This document shows, piece by piece, positions 37,260 to 46,529 of a stretch of DNA of 59,224 nucleotides (the stretch's first letter is position 1; every line of letters starts with the position of its first letter). The stretch comes from an uncultured Bacilli bacterium (GTDB lineage Bacteria > Bacillota_I > Bacilli_A > RF39 > UBA660): the NCBI GenBank assembly GCA_947629165.1, contig CANRCR010000005.1, forward strand, positions 1 through 59,224, read 5' to 3'. The notes beneath the pieces were generated by a model. The model made no database searches, was not told where the DNA came from, and worked only from the letters and a program-made list of their open reading frames with translations. A program made the position numbers and the translations under genes.

Positions 37260-38732
37260 ATGAAAAAAAGAATGAATATTGTTTTTCTTCTCCTTATATT
37301 AACTCTAATGATGTTTTCTCCAGTAAGTATAAAAGGAGAACAATTGAGTTTTCATTATAGGGTCTATGTAGATATTCCAGATTTAGATAAAAATAATAGT
37401 CTAGAGCCTGGAAGTGATATTACCTATATCATTAAAGGTGGAAGTTACGATGGTAAAGTCACCGAAATGGATTTAGAATATGATCAAAGTAAGTTGGAAC
37501 TTGTTTCGATTGAACCAAATGCGTTGTTTAAAACAAAAGAAGTTGGCGATATTTCAAAAAGCCCAGTACATATAAAACTAGGAGATCCGGAAAGCCCGGT
37601 AGGAGTAGAATTGTACAATGTAACCTTCCGCATCAAAAAAGATGTAAGTTACGGACCTGCTACATTTACAATAAAAAATATTAAGGGTGGCGACAACAAT
37701 GTAGTAGATGATGTGCATTGGGAAATTATGTATTCTATTCGAAATAACAACAACAATATTGAGTCCATCGGATTTAGCCAAGGTATTTTAGATAGAAAAT
37801 TTACACAGGAAGAAACAGACTATCAACTTAAAGTTCCTAAAGGAACGGAAACAATCAATGTAGAATATGAACTAGTAGATACGGGTAATGCCAGAGCAAG
37901 TGGTGATATTGGAACCGTATCACTTGCAGGAAAAGATAAATTAGAAATTGTCGTAACTGCCGAAAATGGAGAGACAAAGACGTATACTTTCCATTTGACA
38001 GAGGGGGAGGCATTCGAATTAGATGATAACAATTATCTCCAAATGCTTCTTCCTTCGGTAGGTTACCTTCCATTTGATTCAAATGTATTCGAATATCACG
38101 TAGAAGTTCCTTATACAATTACTGATTTTGAGATAGAAGCAGTTCCTCAAAATAGTCGCGCTTTAATTGAAACAAGAGGTGCAGGAAGCCTTGTTCCAGG
38201 GGACAATGTAGTATCCGTAATAGTAACAGCGGAAAATGGAGAAACGAGAACTTATACTGTAACAGTTACTCGAAAAGAGAAAAGTGAAACGGATGATCAA
38301 TTAGCCAAAGACATGTCTTTAAAAAGTTTAGTTGTAAAAGATCATCATTTCCACTTTGATCCATCGGTTTCTGAGTATACGTTAGCACTTACTACTTTTG
38401 AACCACTCGATATTCAAGCAGAAGTAAATGATTCAAATAGCAAAGTAGCTATTCAAGGAAATCAAAATTTAAAAGATGGTAGTGTAGTTCGTATTATTGT
38501 AACCGCTGAAAATGGAGTGAATCAAACGTATACACTTAAGATAAGCGATGCCAATGTTCATGGTAATGAAGGTAGTAGTGAAGTAGATCACACTGCTCTC
38601 TGGATTACGTTAGCCGTTGTTCTTACACTTTGTGTAGGCGTGGTTATTGTAATGGTTGTCATGAAAAAGAAAAAAAAGAATAATAAAAAAACGACTAATC
38701 CACCAAAAGACAATAGTAAAAATTTAAAATAA
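37260..38732 (+). CDS. Membrane-anchored adhesin-like protein: cohesin-like N-terminal domain plus cadherin-like beta-sandwich repeats, C-terminal TM and Lys-rich tail
   Basis: Signal peptide; 'DGKVTEMDLEYDQSKLELVSI...YNVTFRIKKDVSYGPATFTI'; three '...ENG(E/V)T/N.TYT' repeats; TM 'ALWITLAVVLTLCVGVVIVMVVM'. Confidence 0.78.
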   Translation: MKKRMNIVFLLLILTLMMFSPVSIKGEQLSFHYRVYVDIPDLDKNNSLEPGSDITYIIKGGSYDGKVTEMDLEYDQSKLELVSIEPNALFKTKEVGDISKSPVHIKLGDPESPVGVELYNVTFRIKKDVSYGPATFTIKNIKGGDNNVVDDVHWEIMYSIRNNNNNIESIGFSQGILDRKFTQEETDYQLKVPKGTETINVEYELVDTGNARASGDIGTVSLAGKDKLEIVVTAENGETKTYTFHLTEGEAFELDDNNYLQMLLPSVGYLPFDSNVFEYHVEVPYTITDFEIEAVPQNSRALIETRGAGSLVPGDNVVSVIVTAENGETRTYTVTVTRKEKSETDDQLAKDMSLKSLVVKDHHFHFDPSVSEYTLALTTFEPLDIQAEVNDSNSKVAIQGNQNLKDGSVVRIIVTAENGVNQTYTLKISDANVHGNEGSSEVDHTALWITLAVVLTLCVGVVIVMVVMKKKKKNNKKTTNPPKDNSKNLK

Positions 38733-38760
38733 AAATTTACACCACTCTTTATTCTTTTGC

Positions 38761-38789
38761 TTTACAAAAAGAAGCTTTTGCTATATAAT
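38761..38789 (+). promoter_or_regulatory. Sigma-A-type promoter upstream of T-box leader
   Basis: TTTACA - 17 nt - TATAAT (38784-38789). Confidence 0.65.
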
Positions 38790-38796
38790 TTGATTT

Positions 38797-39029
38797 GTAA
38801 ATGCGAAGAGATTGAGGAGTACAAAAGTAAACTTGTTAAGAGAGACTGTGGTAGGTGAAAACAGTTCAAGTCCTTTTGGAAGGTAGCAATAGAGCAGAAT
38901 TTTTGAAAATAAGTAGAAAATTACGTGAATCGTGCGTTATACGATTATGAGCTGCGCAAAAAAATTGCGAACTAAGGTGGTACCGCGGAAATAAAAAATT
39001 CGTCCTTAAGAATAAGGAGGAATTTTTTT
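38797..39029 (+). promoter_or_regulatory. T-box leader upstream of HD-domain gene and valS
   Basis: 'AAGAGAGACTGTGGTAGGTGAAAACAG', 'GGAAGGTAGCAATAGAGC', T-box core 'AAGGTGGTACCGCGG', terminator AAAAATTCGTCCTTAagaaTAAGGAGGAATTTTTTT. Confidence 0.88.
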
Positions 39030-39776
39030 ATGGATTATAATTATGCAAAAAAAGCGTTTGAAAAATATTTAGAAAATTATGATCGAAAAGATAAGCATAT
39101 TCATTTAAAAGAAGTACATACTTATCGTGTCGTGGACTTAATGGAAAAGTTAGCCTTTCAATTAGGATACAACGAAGAAGAACGTACTTTGGCTAAGATT
39201 ATTGGTTTATTACACGATATAGGAAGATTTGAACAAATTAAACAATTTCATGTAATAAGTGATATTAAGACCAATACCGATCATGCTAAAGAAGCAGTAC
39301 GTTATTTGTTTGAAGAAGGTCATATCCGGGATTTTGTGCTAGAAGAAAAATATGATCTTATCTTAAAAGAAGCAATTTTAAATCACAATAAATTAAAGAT
39401 TGATCCGGTCTCAAAGGAAGCACTCCCGTTTGTTAAAATGATTCGGGATATGGATAAAGTAGATATCTTCCGTGTCCTAGCCGTCGAATTTGAAATGGAA
39501 TTTGATGCTAAACAAGTAACACCGAAAGTCTTAAATGATTTTCGTAGTAAAAAACTAGTCAAGATTGAAGATGTGGTTTCACCAACGGATGAAACTTTAT
39601 TACATACCTCGTTTGTCTTTGATATAAATTTTAATGAAAGTTATGATATCTTAGCAGCAACCGATAACTTCGAATTATTTCTTGGAACGGTGCAAGTAAA
39701 TGATGCGAGTGAAAAAGAATGGAACGAAATAAAAAAGATCAGTATCGATCAAATTAATGAAGGAACAGGTGAATAA
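39030..39776 (+). CDS. HD domain-containing protein (putative phosphohydrolase)
   Basis: '[20 protein letters not shown]', '[16 protein letters not shown]' HD motif, 'ILNHNK', '[13 protein letters not shown]'. Confidence 0.88.
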   Translation: MDYNYAKKAFEKYLENYDRKDKHIHLKEVHTYRVVDLMEKLAFQLGYNEEERTLAKIIGLLHDIGRFEQIKQFHVISDIKTNTDHAKEAVRYLFEEGHIRDFVLEEKYDLILKEAILNHNKLKIDPVSKEALPFVKMIRDMDKVDIFRVLAVEFEMEFDAKQVTPKVLNDFRSKKLVKIEDVVSPTDETLLHTSFVFDINFNESYDILAATDNFELFLGTVQVNDASEKEWNEIKKISIDQINEGTGE

Positions 39777-39777
39777 A

Positions 39778-42312
39778 ATGTTAGATAAAAAATATGATTC
39801 AAAAAAAGTAGAAGAAGGGAAATATGATTATTGGTTAAATCACGATTTCTTTAAAGCCGGAGATTTATCCAAAGAACCTTTTTGTATTGTGATTCCTCCT
39901 CCAAATGTTACTGGAAAACTCCATATAGGACACGCTTGGGATACGACCATACAAGATATAATCATTCGCTATAAAAGAATGATGGGATATGACGCTTTAT
40001 GGCTCCCAGGAATGGACCATGCCGGAATCGCTACTCAAGCCAAAGTAGATAAAAAATTAAAAGAGATAGGTTATAATCCACGGGAAATGGACCGAGAAGA
40101 GTGGTTAGAGCATGCTTGGAGTTGGAAAAAAGAATATGCCGATAGTATTCATGAACAATGGAAAATGTTAGGATTAAGCCTCGATTATTCCAAAGAACGT
40201 TTTACGCTCGATGAAGGTTTAAGTAAAGCCGTACGACAGGTATTTGTTAACTTATATGAAAAAGGATTAATCTACCGTGGAGAACGGATTATCAACTGGG
40301 ATCCGGAAGCCATGACAGCCTTATCCAACGAAGAAGTAATTTATAAAGACGTGGAAGGAGCCTTTTATCATTTGAAGTATCCGATTGTAGGAACAAAAGA
40401 TTATTTAGAGGTTGCAACGACGCGTCCTGAAACAATGTTTGGAGATACCGCGGTAGCAGTCAATCCAGACGATAAACGTTATAAACATTTAATTGGACAA
40501 AAAGTAATTTTACCAATTGTCAATAAAGAGATTCCGATCGTGGGGGATATCCATGCAGATCCGGAATTTGGAACGGGTGTTGTTAAAATTACTCCAGCGC
40601 ACGATCCAAACGACTTCGAAGTAGGAAATCGTCATAATCTAGAACGAATTGTCGTTATGAATCCCGATGGAACAATGAATGAAAATGCAGGTAAGTATCA
40701 AGGCATGGATCGTTTTGCCTGTCGTGATGCCCTATTAAAAGATTTAGAAGAACAAGGCTATCTACTCGAAGTAGAAAAAATGGTTCACTCCGTAGGACAT
40801 TCGGAACGAACGAACGTCATGGTAGAACCATATCTATCGAAACAATGGTTTGTTAAAATGAGACCACTAGCGGATCACGTGTTAGAAAATCAAAAAAATA
40901 AAGATACGAAAGTAAACTTTGTACCGAAACGTTTTGAAAAAGTAATGAATCACTGGATGGAAATTACTTACGACTGGTGCATTTCAAGACAACTTTGGTG
41001 GGGTCATCGAATTCCGGCTTGGTATAAAGGAGACGAAGTCTATGTCGGAATGGATGCCCCAAAAGAAGAAGGATGGGTGCAAGATGAAGATGTTTTGGAT
41101 ACGTGGTTTAGTTCGGCTCTATGGCCATTTAGTACACTAGGTTGGCCCGAAGAGACCGATGACTTAAAACGGTATTATCCAAACAACGTCTTAGTAACTG
41201 GATACGATATTATTCCATTTTGGGTAAATCGGATGACTTTCCAAGGACTCGAATTTACTGGACAAAGACCATTTAAAGACTGTTTGATTCATGGCTTAGT
41301 ACGTGACAAAGAGGGAAGAAAAATGAGTAAATCCTTAGGGAATGGAGTCGATCCAATCGATGTCATCAATACGTACGGAGCCGATGCCCTACGTTTCTTC
41401 TTAACTACGAATTCTGCTCCAGGAATGGACTTAAGATACGACGAAGAAAAAGTGAAATCTACTTGGAACTTTATCAATAAATTATGGAATGCTTCTCGCT
41501 TTGTTTTCATGAATTTAGAAAACTTTACCAAAGAAGAAATGACTTTTGATAACCTTACGTTAGCCGATCAATGGATTTTAACAAAATTAAATAAAGTCAT
41601 CGGCGAAGTTAAAAAGAATATGGATAAGTACGAGTTCCATAATGTTGGAAACATGTTATATGACTTTATTTGGAGTGACTTTTGTGATTGGTATATCGAA
41701 CTATCTAAAGCAAATATGAATTCGACGACTAAGAGTGTCCTATATCAAGTACTAACTTCCATTATTCAAATGCTTCATCCATTCATGCCTTATGTAACCG
41801 AGGAAATTTATCAAAACTTACCTTGGAAAGAAGCAGAGTCAATCATGGTTTCTACTTATCCAAGTGTCAATAAAAAACAAATTTTCTTAAATGAAAAAGA
41901 GACGATGGATAAAATTATCGAAGATATTATTGCGATTCGTAATCTTAAAGCAACCAATCAAATTACGAAAGATGCCAAAGTACTAATCGAAGTAGATCCT
42001 TCTTATGAAAACTTCTATACTTCACAACTAAAAATTAAAGATGAAGATAGAGTTAGTTCAAAAGGCGAAGGAACCTCTGCGAATTATAAATCAGCTTTTG
42101 TCAATATAACTTATTACTATCAAGGTAAAGAAGTAGATAAGGAAGCCCTCAATAAAGAAATAGAACAGTTGAAGACAAGTATTCAAAGAAGAGAGAACTT
42201 ACTTGCTAATGAGAACTATGTCAATAAAGCACCACAAAATATTGTGGAACTAGATCGTAAGAAATTACAAGAAGAAAAAGAACATTTAGCTTTATTAGAA
42301 CAACAACTTTAA
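39778..42312 (+). CDS. valS: Valine--tRNA ligase
   Basis: '[48 protein letters not shown]', '[18 protein letters not shown]'; C-terminal coiled coil. Confidence 0.97.
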   Translation: MLDKKYDSKKVEEGKYDYWLNHDFFKAGDLSKEPFCIVIPPPNVTGKLHIGHAWDTTIQDIIIRYKRMMGYDALWLPGMDHAGIATQAKVDKKLKEIGYNPREMDREEWLEHAWSWKKEYADSIHEQWKMLGLSLDYSKERFTLDEGLSKAVRQVFVNLYEKGLIYRGERIINWDPEAMTALSNEEVIYKDVEGAFYHLKYPIVGTKDYLEVATTRPETMFGDTAVAVNPDDKRYKHLIGQKVILPIVNKEIPIVGDIHADPEFGTGVVKITPAHDPNDFEVGNRHNLERIVVMNPDGTMNENAGKYQGMDRFACRDALLKDLEEQGYLLEVEKMVHSVGHSERTNVMVEPYLSKQWFVKMRPLADHVLENQKNKDTKVNFVPKRFEKVMNHWMEITYDWCISRQLWWGHRIPAWYKGDEVYVGMDAPKEEGWVQDEDVLDTWFSSALWPFSTLGWPEETDDLKRYYPNNVLVTGYDIIPFWVNRMTFQGLEFTGQRPFKDCLIHGLVRDKEGRKMSKSLGNGVDPIDVINTYGADALRFFLTTNSAPGMDLRYDEEKVKSTWNFINKLWNASRFVFMNLENFTKEEMTFDNLTLADQWILTKLNKVIGEVKKNMDKYEFHNVGNMLYDFIWSDFCDWYIELSKANMNSTTKSVLYQVLTSIIQMLHPFMPYVTEEIYQNLPWKEAESIMVSTYPSVNKKQIFLNEKETMDKIIEDIIAIRNLKATNQITKDAKVLIEVDPSYENFYTSQLKIKDEDRVSSKGEGTSANYKSAFVNITYYYQGKEVDKEALNKEIEQLKTSIQRRENLLANENYVNKAPQNIVELDRKKLQEEKEHLALLEQQL

Positions 42313-42338
42313 AAACTTAGTTTAACACTAAGTTTTTT
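42311..42338 (+). terminator. Rho-independent terminator after valS
   Basis: AAAAACTTAGtttaacaCTAAGTTTTTT. Confidence 0.8.
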
Positions 42339-42391
42339 ATTGATTTCTAACGAAACGTTTTGTATGATAAAAGAGAAAGAAGAAAAGAATT

Positions 42392-42916
42392 ATGAAAGAA
42401 ATAATTTATAACTATGACAATTTAGAAGAAAAAGATATTACGGAGACAGTCGTTCGTACGAAAGCACTCATTATCAATAATAATCAACTGTTGTTGGGAA
42501 ATGAAAATCAAATATATCAATTTCCAGGAGGACATCTCGAAGAAAATGAAACATTGGAAGATTGTTTAAAACGAGAAGTTCGAGAAGAGACGGGAATTGA
42601 AATTGAAGATCGAGAAATTAATTCTCCTTTTATGAAAGTGACTTTTCTAAATAAAGATTGGCCATCCGAAGGAAAAAATCGTAAAGCAGAAATCTATTAC
42701 TTTGTTATTCAAACCGATAAAAGTCCGAATTTAGATAAGGTACAATACACCGAACATGAACAAGAAGGAAACTTTAAAATTGAAAGTATCCCTTTAACTT
42801 CGGCAATTGAAGTAATTCAAAATAATATTCCGAATAACGAGAAAAATAAAGTAATTGCACCCGATATGATTCAAGCTATCGAAGAATATTTACATCAGAC
42901 AAATAGGGAAATATAA
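42392..42916 (+). CDS. NUDIX hydrolase
   Basis: Nudix box 'GGHLEENETLEDCLKREVREETGIEI'. Confidence 0.93.
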   Translation: MKEIIYNYDNLEEKDITETVVRTKALIINNNQLLLGNENQIYQFPGGHLEENETLEDCLKREVREETGIEIEDREINSPFMKVTFLNKDWPSEGKNRKAEIYYFVIQTDKSPNLDKVQYTEHEQEGNFKIESIPLTSAIEVIQNNIPNNEKNKVIAPDMIQAIEEYLHQTNREI

Positions 42917-42940
42917 AAGACAGTTAAATACTGTTTTTTT
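42915..42940 (+). terminator. Rho-independent terminator
   Basis: AAAAGACAGTtaaatACTGTTTTTTT. Confidence 0.75.
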
Positions 42941-42980
42941 GTGTCATAATTTGATAAAATGATACTAGGAGGAAAACACG

Positions 42981-44798
42981 ATGGAAGAAAAAAAGTATAT
43001 AGCAACAATTGTTTATCAAAATAAAAAATATGCCATTTTTACGAATCACTTCCATAAAAAGTGTTTTTTAGAAGTCGATGAAAAAGGAATACTAAAACCT
43101 CCTACGAGCGAAGTTTATCAAAAATTAGATGCTATTTATAATCATCCTAATTTATTTCAAGAACTTCCGCTTTTTGAAAAATCAAAATTTTCTCCTCACG
43201 TAATTTTCACCGAAGAAAACAAAAAAAGAGTTTTAATGTTAGCAAGTTCGATTGTTTTAGGAAGTACGATCGGTCTAACTATTGGACATAAAATAAATCA
43301 ATCAGTGAAAACGATGGATATAACTAATTTATCGCAAGAACAAGTGATATCGTATTATCAAGATTATGGAATCGAATTAGCACAATTAAAAGAGGGTACT
43401 TACTATGTAAAAAGTGTAGATCGTATATTTGGAAATGACCTTATTTTAGCTTATTCGAACGATGAAATAAGAGATTATTTAGAAGTTCCTTATCCCACTT
43501 TTGAACAAGTGGAGGAAGCAATTAAAAATAACAATCAATTGTCCATGGAAGAAAAAACTTTTATACAAGATTACATTACTGAAGTTCAAAAGAAAAATGA
43601 TAAGACGGATTGGGCAGTCTTTTACTATAATATGCAGCACTTGATGGTGGATAAAATTTCTTTAGAAAAAATTCAAAAAGACGCATTAAATCGTGTCGGT
43701 TATTTTGATCCTCAAACTTGTCGCATGGCACTTCCTGATAATTGGTCGGACGAAGTAAGTTATGCCTATATTTTTCGCCATGAACTATCGCATATGTTTA
43801 ATACGACTATGATTCCTTTAAGTACGGGAAAAAGTATTTATAGAAGGGACGATTTAGTTATTCCTGAAATCGAAGATGGACAAGCAAAAATGGATTTATT
43901 GACTTTAGGAGCTGGAGTAGCCGAAGGAATTAATGATCTTTATACCTATCAGTATAGTGGAAAAGGAAATTATGATCCAAACTTCACTTCTTATTTTGAG
44001 ATTGACGATATGGTCGACTTATGGACAGATTATGTTCTAGATACGGATGTAGAAACACTTAAGAACGAGGGAATGCCTTATTTAATTGATGCCCTTTACG
44101 AAAAAGGCATTGAGAATGCGACAGATATTATCGAAGCCGCCGATGTCTTCATTCAATCAAATCAAAATCAAGAAGTGTATTTAAGTAGTAATATGAGAGA
44201 AGATATCTATGAGGAAGTAGTAGGTCAATTAGTCGAAAAATGGATTAAAGAAGAACTTCCTTCCAATCGCATATATCAAAATCTTTTTGATTTTTTAGAA
44301 CATAGTTTTATCGAGGAAATTCATCCGAGTGAAAGTACTGAAATTAATCAACAACATATCAAATATCAATCTTTTTATACTGTGAGTGATGCTTTAAAAA
44401 AGGCTGGAAAAGAAGCCATTGATCAAAATGATTACGATTGGGCGGAAGCCTATTATAAAAGTGTACAATGTTTTGAAGTCGATCCGGATTTACCACTTTC
44501 CGAAGTAAAACTTTCGTATATGTATGCTACTCCATCTGACCGAGGTATTTCTTTAAGATATACTTATGCGATGCTTCAAGATGGAAAAGTAGTAGTCCAC
44601 AATCCCGATACGGGAGAAATGATAAATCTTCACGAATCCGATTTAGTAGGAACTTACGAAGCAAACTTTATCAAAAAAGAAGAAATGGGCCAAAATATTT
44701 CCACCGATAAAGAATTAAAAGATACCATCACGATACGAGCTATGGAGCATTTATTCCAAGAAGCAGATAATAAGATGAATTCAATCAAACAAAAGTAA
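42981..44798 (+). CDS. Membrane-associated zinc metalloprotease-like protein (HExxH ... EG)
   Basis: 'SYAYIFRHELSHMFNTT' HExxH; downstream 'AGVAEGINDLYTYQYSG'; TM 'VLMLASSIVLGSTIGLTIG'; RBS AGGAGG. Confidence 0.7.
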   Translation: MEEKKYIATIVYQNKKYAIFTNHFHKKCFLEVDEKGILKPPTSEVYQKLDAIYNHPNLFQELPLFEKSKFSPHVIFTEENKKRVLMLASSIVLGSTIGLTIGHKINQSVKTMDITNLSQEQVISYYQDYGIELAQLKEGTYYVKSVDRIFGNDLILAYSNDEIRDYLEVPYPTFEQVEEAIKNNNQLSMEEKTFIQDYITEVQKKNDKTDWAVFYYNMQHLMVDKISLEKIQKDALNRVGYFDPQTCRMALPDNWSDEVSYAYIFRHELSHMFNTTMIPLSTGKSIYRRDDLVIPEIEDGQAKMDLLTLGAGVAEGINDLYTYQYSGKGNYDPNFTSYFEIDDMVDLWTDYVLDTDVETLKNEGMPYLIDALYEKGIENATDIIEAADVFIQSNQNQEVYLSSNMREDIYEEVVGQLVEKWIKEELPSNRIYQNLFDFLEHSFIEEIHPSESTEINQQHIKYQSFYTVSDALKKAGKEAIDQNDYDWAEAYYKSVQCFEVDPDLPLSEVKLSYMYATPSDRGISLRYTYAMLQDGKVVVHNPDTGEMINLHESDLVGTYEANFIKKEEMGQNISTDKELKDTITIRAMEHLFQEADNKMNSIKQK

Positions 44799-44800
44799 AT

Positions 44801-44830
44801 AAAAAGGAAAGTGGGAACACTTCCTTTTTT
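44801..44830 (+). terminator. Rho-independent terminator
   Basis: AAAAAGGAAAGTGggaaCACTTCCTTTTTT. Confidence 0.75.
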
Positions 44831-44885
44831 CTTGATTAAAAAAAGGATATATGATATAATATCCTCTCGTAAAGAGGGGATAACT

Positions 44886-45762
44886 ATGCCAGAACTTTCG
44901 AACACTTTATTAAAAAGTTTAATAGCCGATGGCAAATTAAATAGACTCCCTTTGTACGAAACTGTTTGTAAGACTTTTGATGGAAATCCAACCTTGGATT
45001 ATCGTCTTTTCGAAAAAAATAGTTATTTAACAAATTATCAAAAAGTAAAAGAGAAAAGTGATGTTCCATTTATTACAAAAGTAGATTGGAATTATTCCAT
45101 TACATTAATAGATTATTTTGATCAAACCGATATTCCACTCTATTTATACTTTTTTTTATCTTTTACATGAGTATTATCATATTGCTACGACTTCGGTTAC
45201 CGAAGATAAAATAAAAATAGGTTTTTATGAAAGAACCCATCAAAATGAAAAAGGATTTGGAATTAATGAAGGTTGTACACAATTATGGGTATGTCGTGAT
45301 TTTAACCTTGCTCATTTTTCAATACCAATAAAACAAAATAATAAAACAATGTATTATAATGCGAGTCCCATCGAAACATCACTTGCTTGTTTGTTAGGAC
45401 ATGTCGTTGGTTTTGATACTTTAAAACAGGGATATATGAAAGCGCAAATAGAAAATGTTTTAGATCCCTTAACCTGGTTATCTTCCCAGGAAGAAGCCAA
45501 TAAATTTATCCAAGACATGGACGATATATCGATGAAAGCGCATGCTTTTTATCAAAATCAAGCTTCTTTTCCAAAAGAAGAATACGAATCCTGTCGCAAT
45601 TATTTAGACCAATTATTTGAAAAAACACATCCGTCGTCAAATAGACGTGATTTATTTACACAAGATCATGTAATATCATTTCATGGAACGATTCCAACCA
45701 CGGCGAAAGTGAATAATTCGTTCAAGGTAAAGAAGAAAACAAGGAAAGAAGGAAAAGTATGA
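44886..45762 (+). pseudogene. Zinc metalloprotease-like protein (HEYYH ... NEG) interrupted by a frameshift at a T8 tract (45150-45157)
   Basis: Frame 1 (MPELSNTLLKS...TDIPLYLYFF) stops at 45170; frame 2 continues 'YLLHEYYHIATTSVTEDK...GFGINEGCTQLWV' to 45762; removing one T from the T8 run restores a single 291-aa ORF '...LYLYFFYLLHEYYHIATT...'. Confidence 0.75.
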
Positions 45763-46508
45763 ATTTTAGTGAGTTTCAAGAACAAAAAGAAGCGTACTAT
45801 AGTGAAAGAGATCATTACGGTAAAGAAATTAAAAAATTAGATGAATTAAAAGAAGAAATACGTGCACATAAAACAGAAAATCAACAGCAATTATGGGAGG
45901 TGACGGATGAACTAGTAGAAATCGAAAAAGCTGAAAAAACAGCTTCTAAAGAATTAGTGAAACAGGAAATAAAAGAAAATATGAATATAGGTGTTTATAT
46001 TGGCTTTGCAGCATCTTCATTAGTTACCGTGGGAATTGCTATCATAAATATGGCAATAAGGTTAGTTTATGGAATAGAAGTTTCTTTACTTGCGGTACCT
46101 ACCGTTGCCTTTATAGCTGGTTCTACCGTGGGAGGAGCACTTTCTGCTATCGTTAGATGTGCACTTTCAAAAAATGGACCAATTCGTCAAGCTCGAGAGG
46201 CAAAAAAATATTTAAAAACAAAAGAACCGGGTAGAAAAGAAGCACTTGTCAAAGAAAAGGAAAGATTGGACTCGATATCAAAAGATTGCTATAATAGAAT
46301 TAGTGCGATTGATGAAAAGAAAGAAGCGTATTCTCAAAAATATCATCTTGCAGATCAAAAAGCATGTCATCTTAAATCGGCAATAACCGATGCACTTTTT
46401 GAATATTACGAAGAACAGGGAATTGATTTATCTTTACCTCGTGTAATGGATACTCCTGTTTCGAATCCAACCGAAAATAAAGTCAAAAAATTAAAAAATG
46501 AAAAATAA
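45759..46508 (+). CDS. Hypothetical coiled-coil protein with two TM segments
   Basis: Overlaps previous stop (ATGA); charged coiled coils flank 'VYIGFAASSLVTVGIAIINMAI' and 'LAVPTVAFIAGSTVGGALSAIV'. Confidence 0.7.
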   Translation: MNFSEFQEQKEAYYSERDHYGKEIKKLDELKEEIRAHKTENQQQLWEVTDELVEIEKAEKTASKELVKQEIKENMNIGVYIGFAASSLVTVGIAIINMAIRLVYGIEVSLLAVPTVAFIAGSTVGGALSAIVRCALSKNGPIRQAREAKKYLKTKEPGRKEALVKEKERLDSISKDCYNRISAIDEKKEAYSQKYHLADQKACHLKSAITDALFEYYEEQGIDLSLPRVMDTPVSNPTENKVKKLKNEK

Positions 46509-46529
46509 TACTTAAAGGGGGAAAATGAA

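Noticed and set aside
37823-38118. Minus-strand ORFs within the cadherin-like gene
   Set aside because: Antisense shadow ORFs without RBS; the sense frame has clear repeats.
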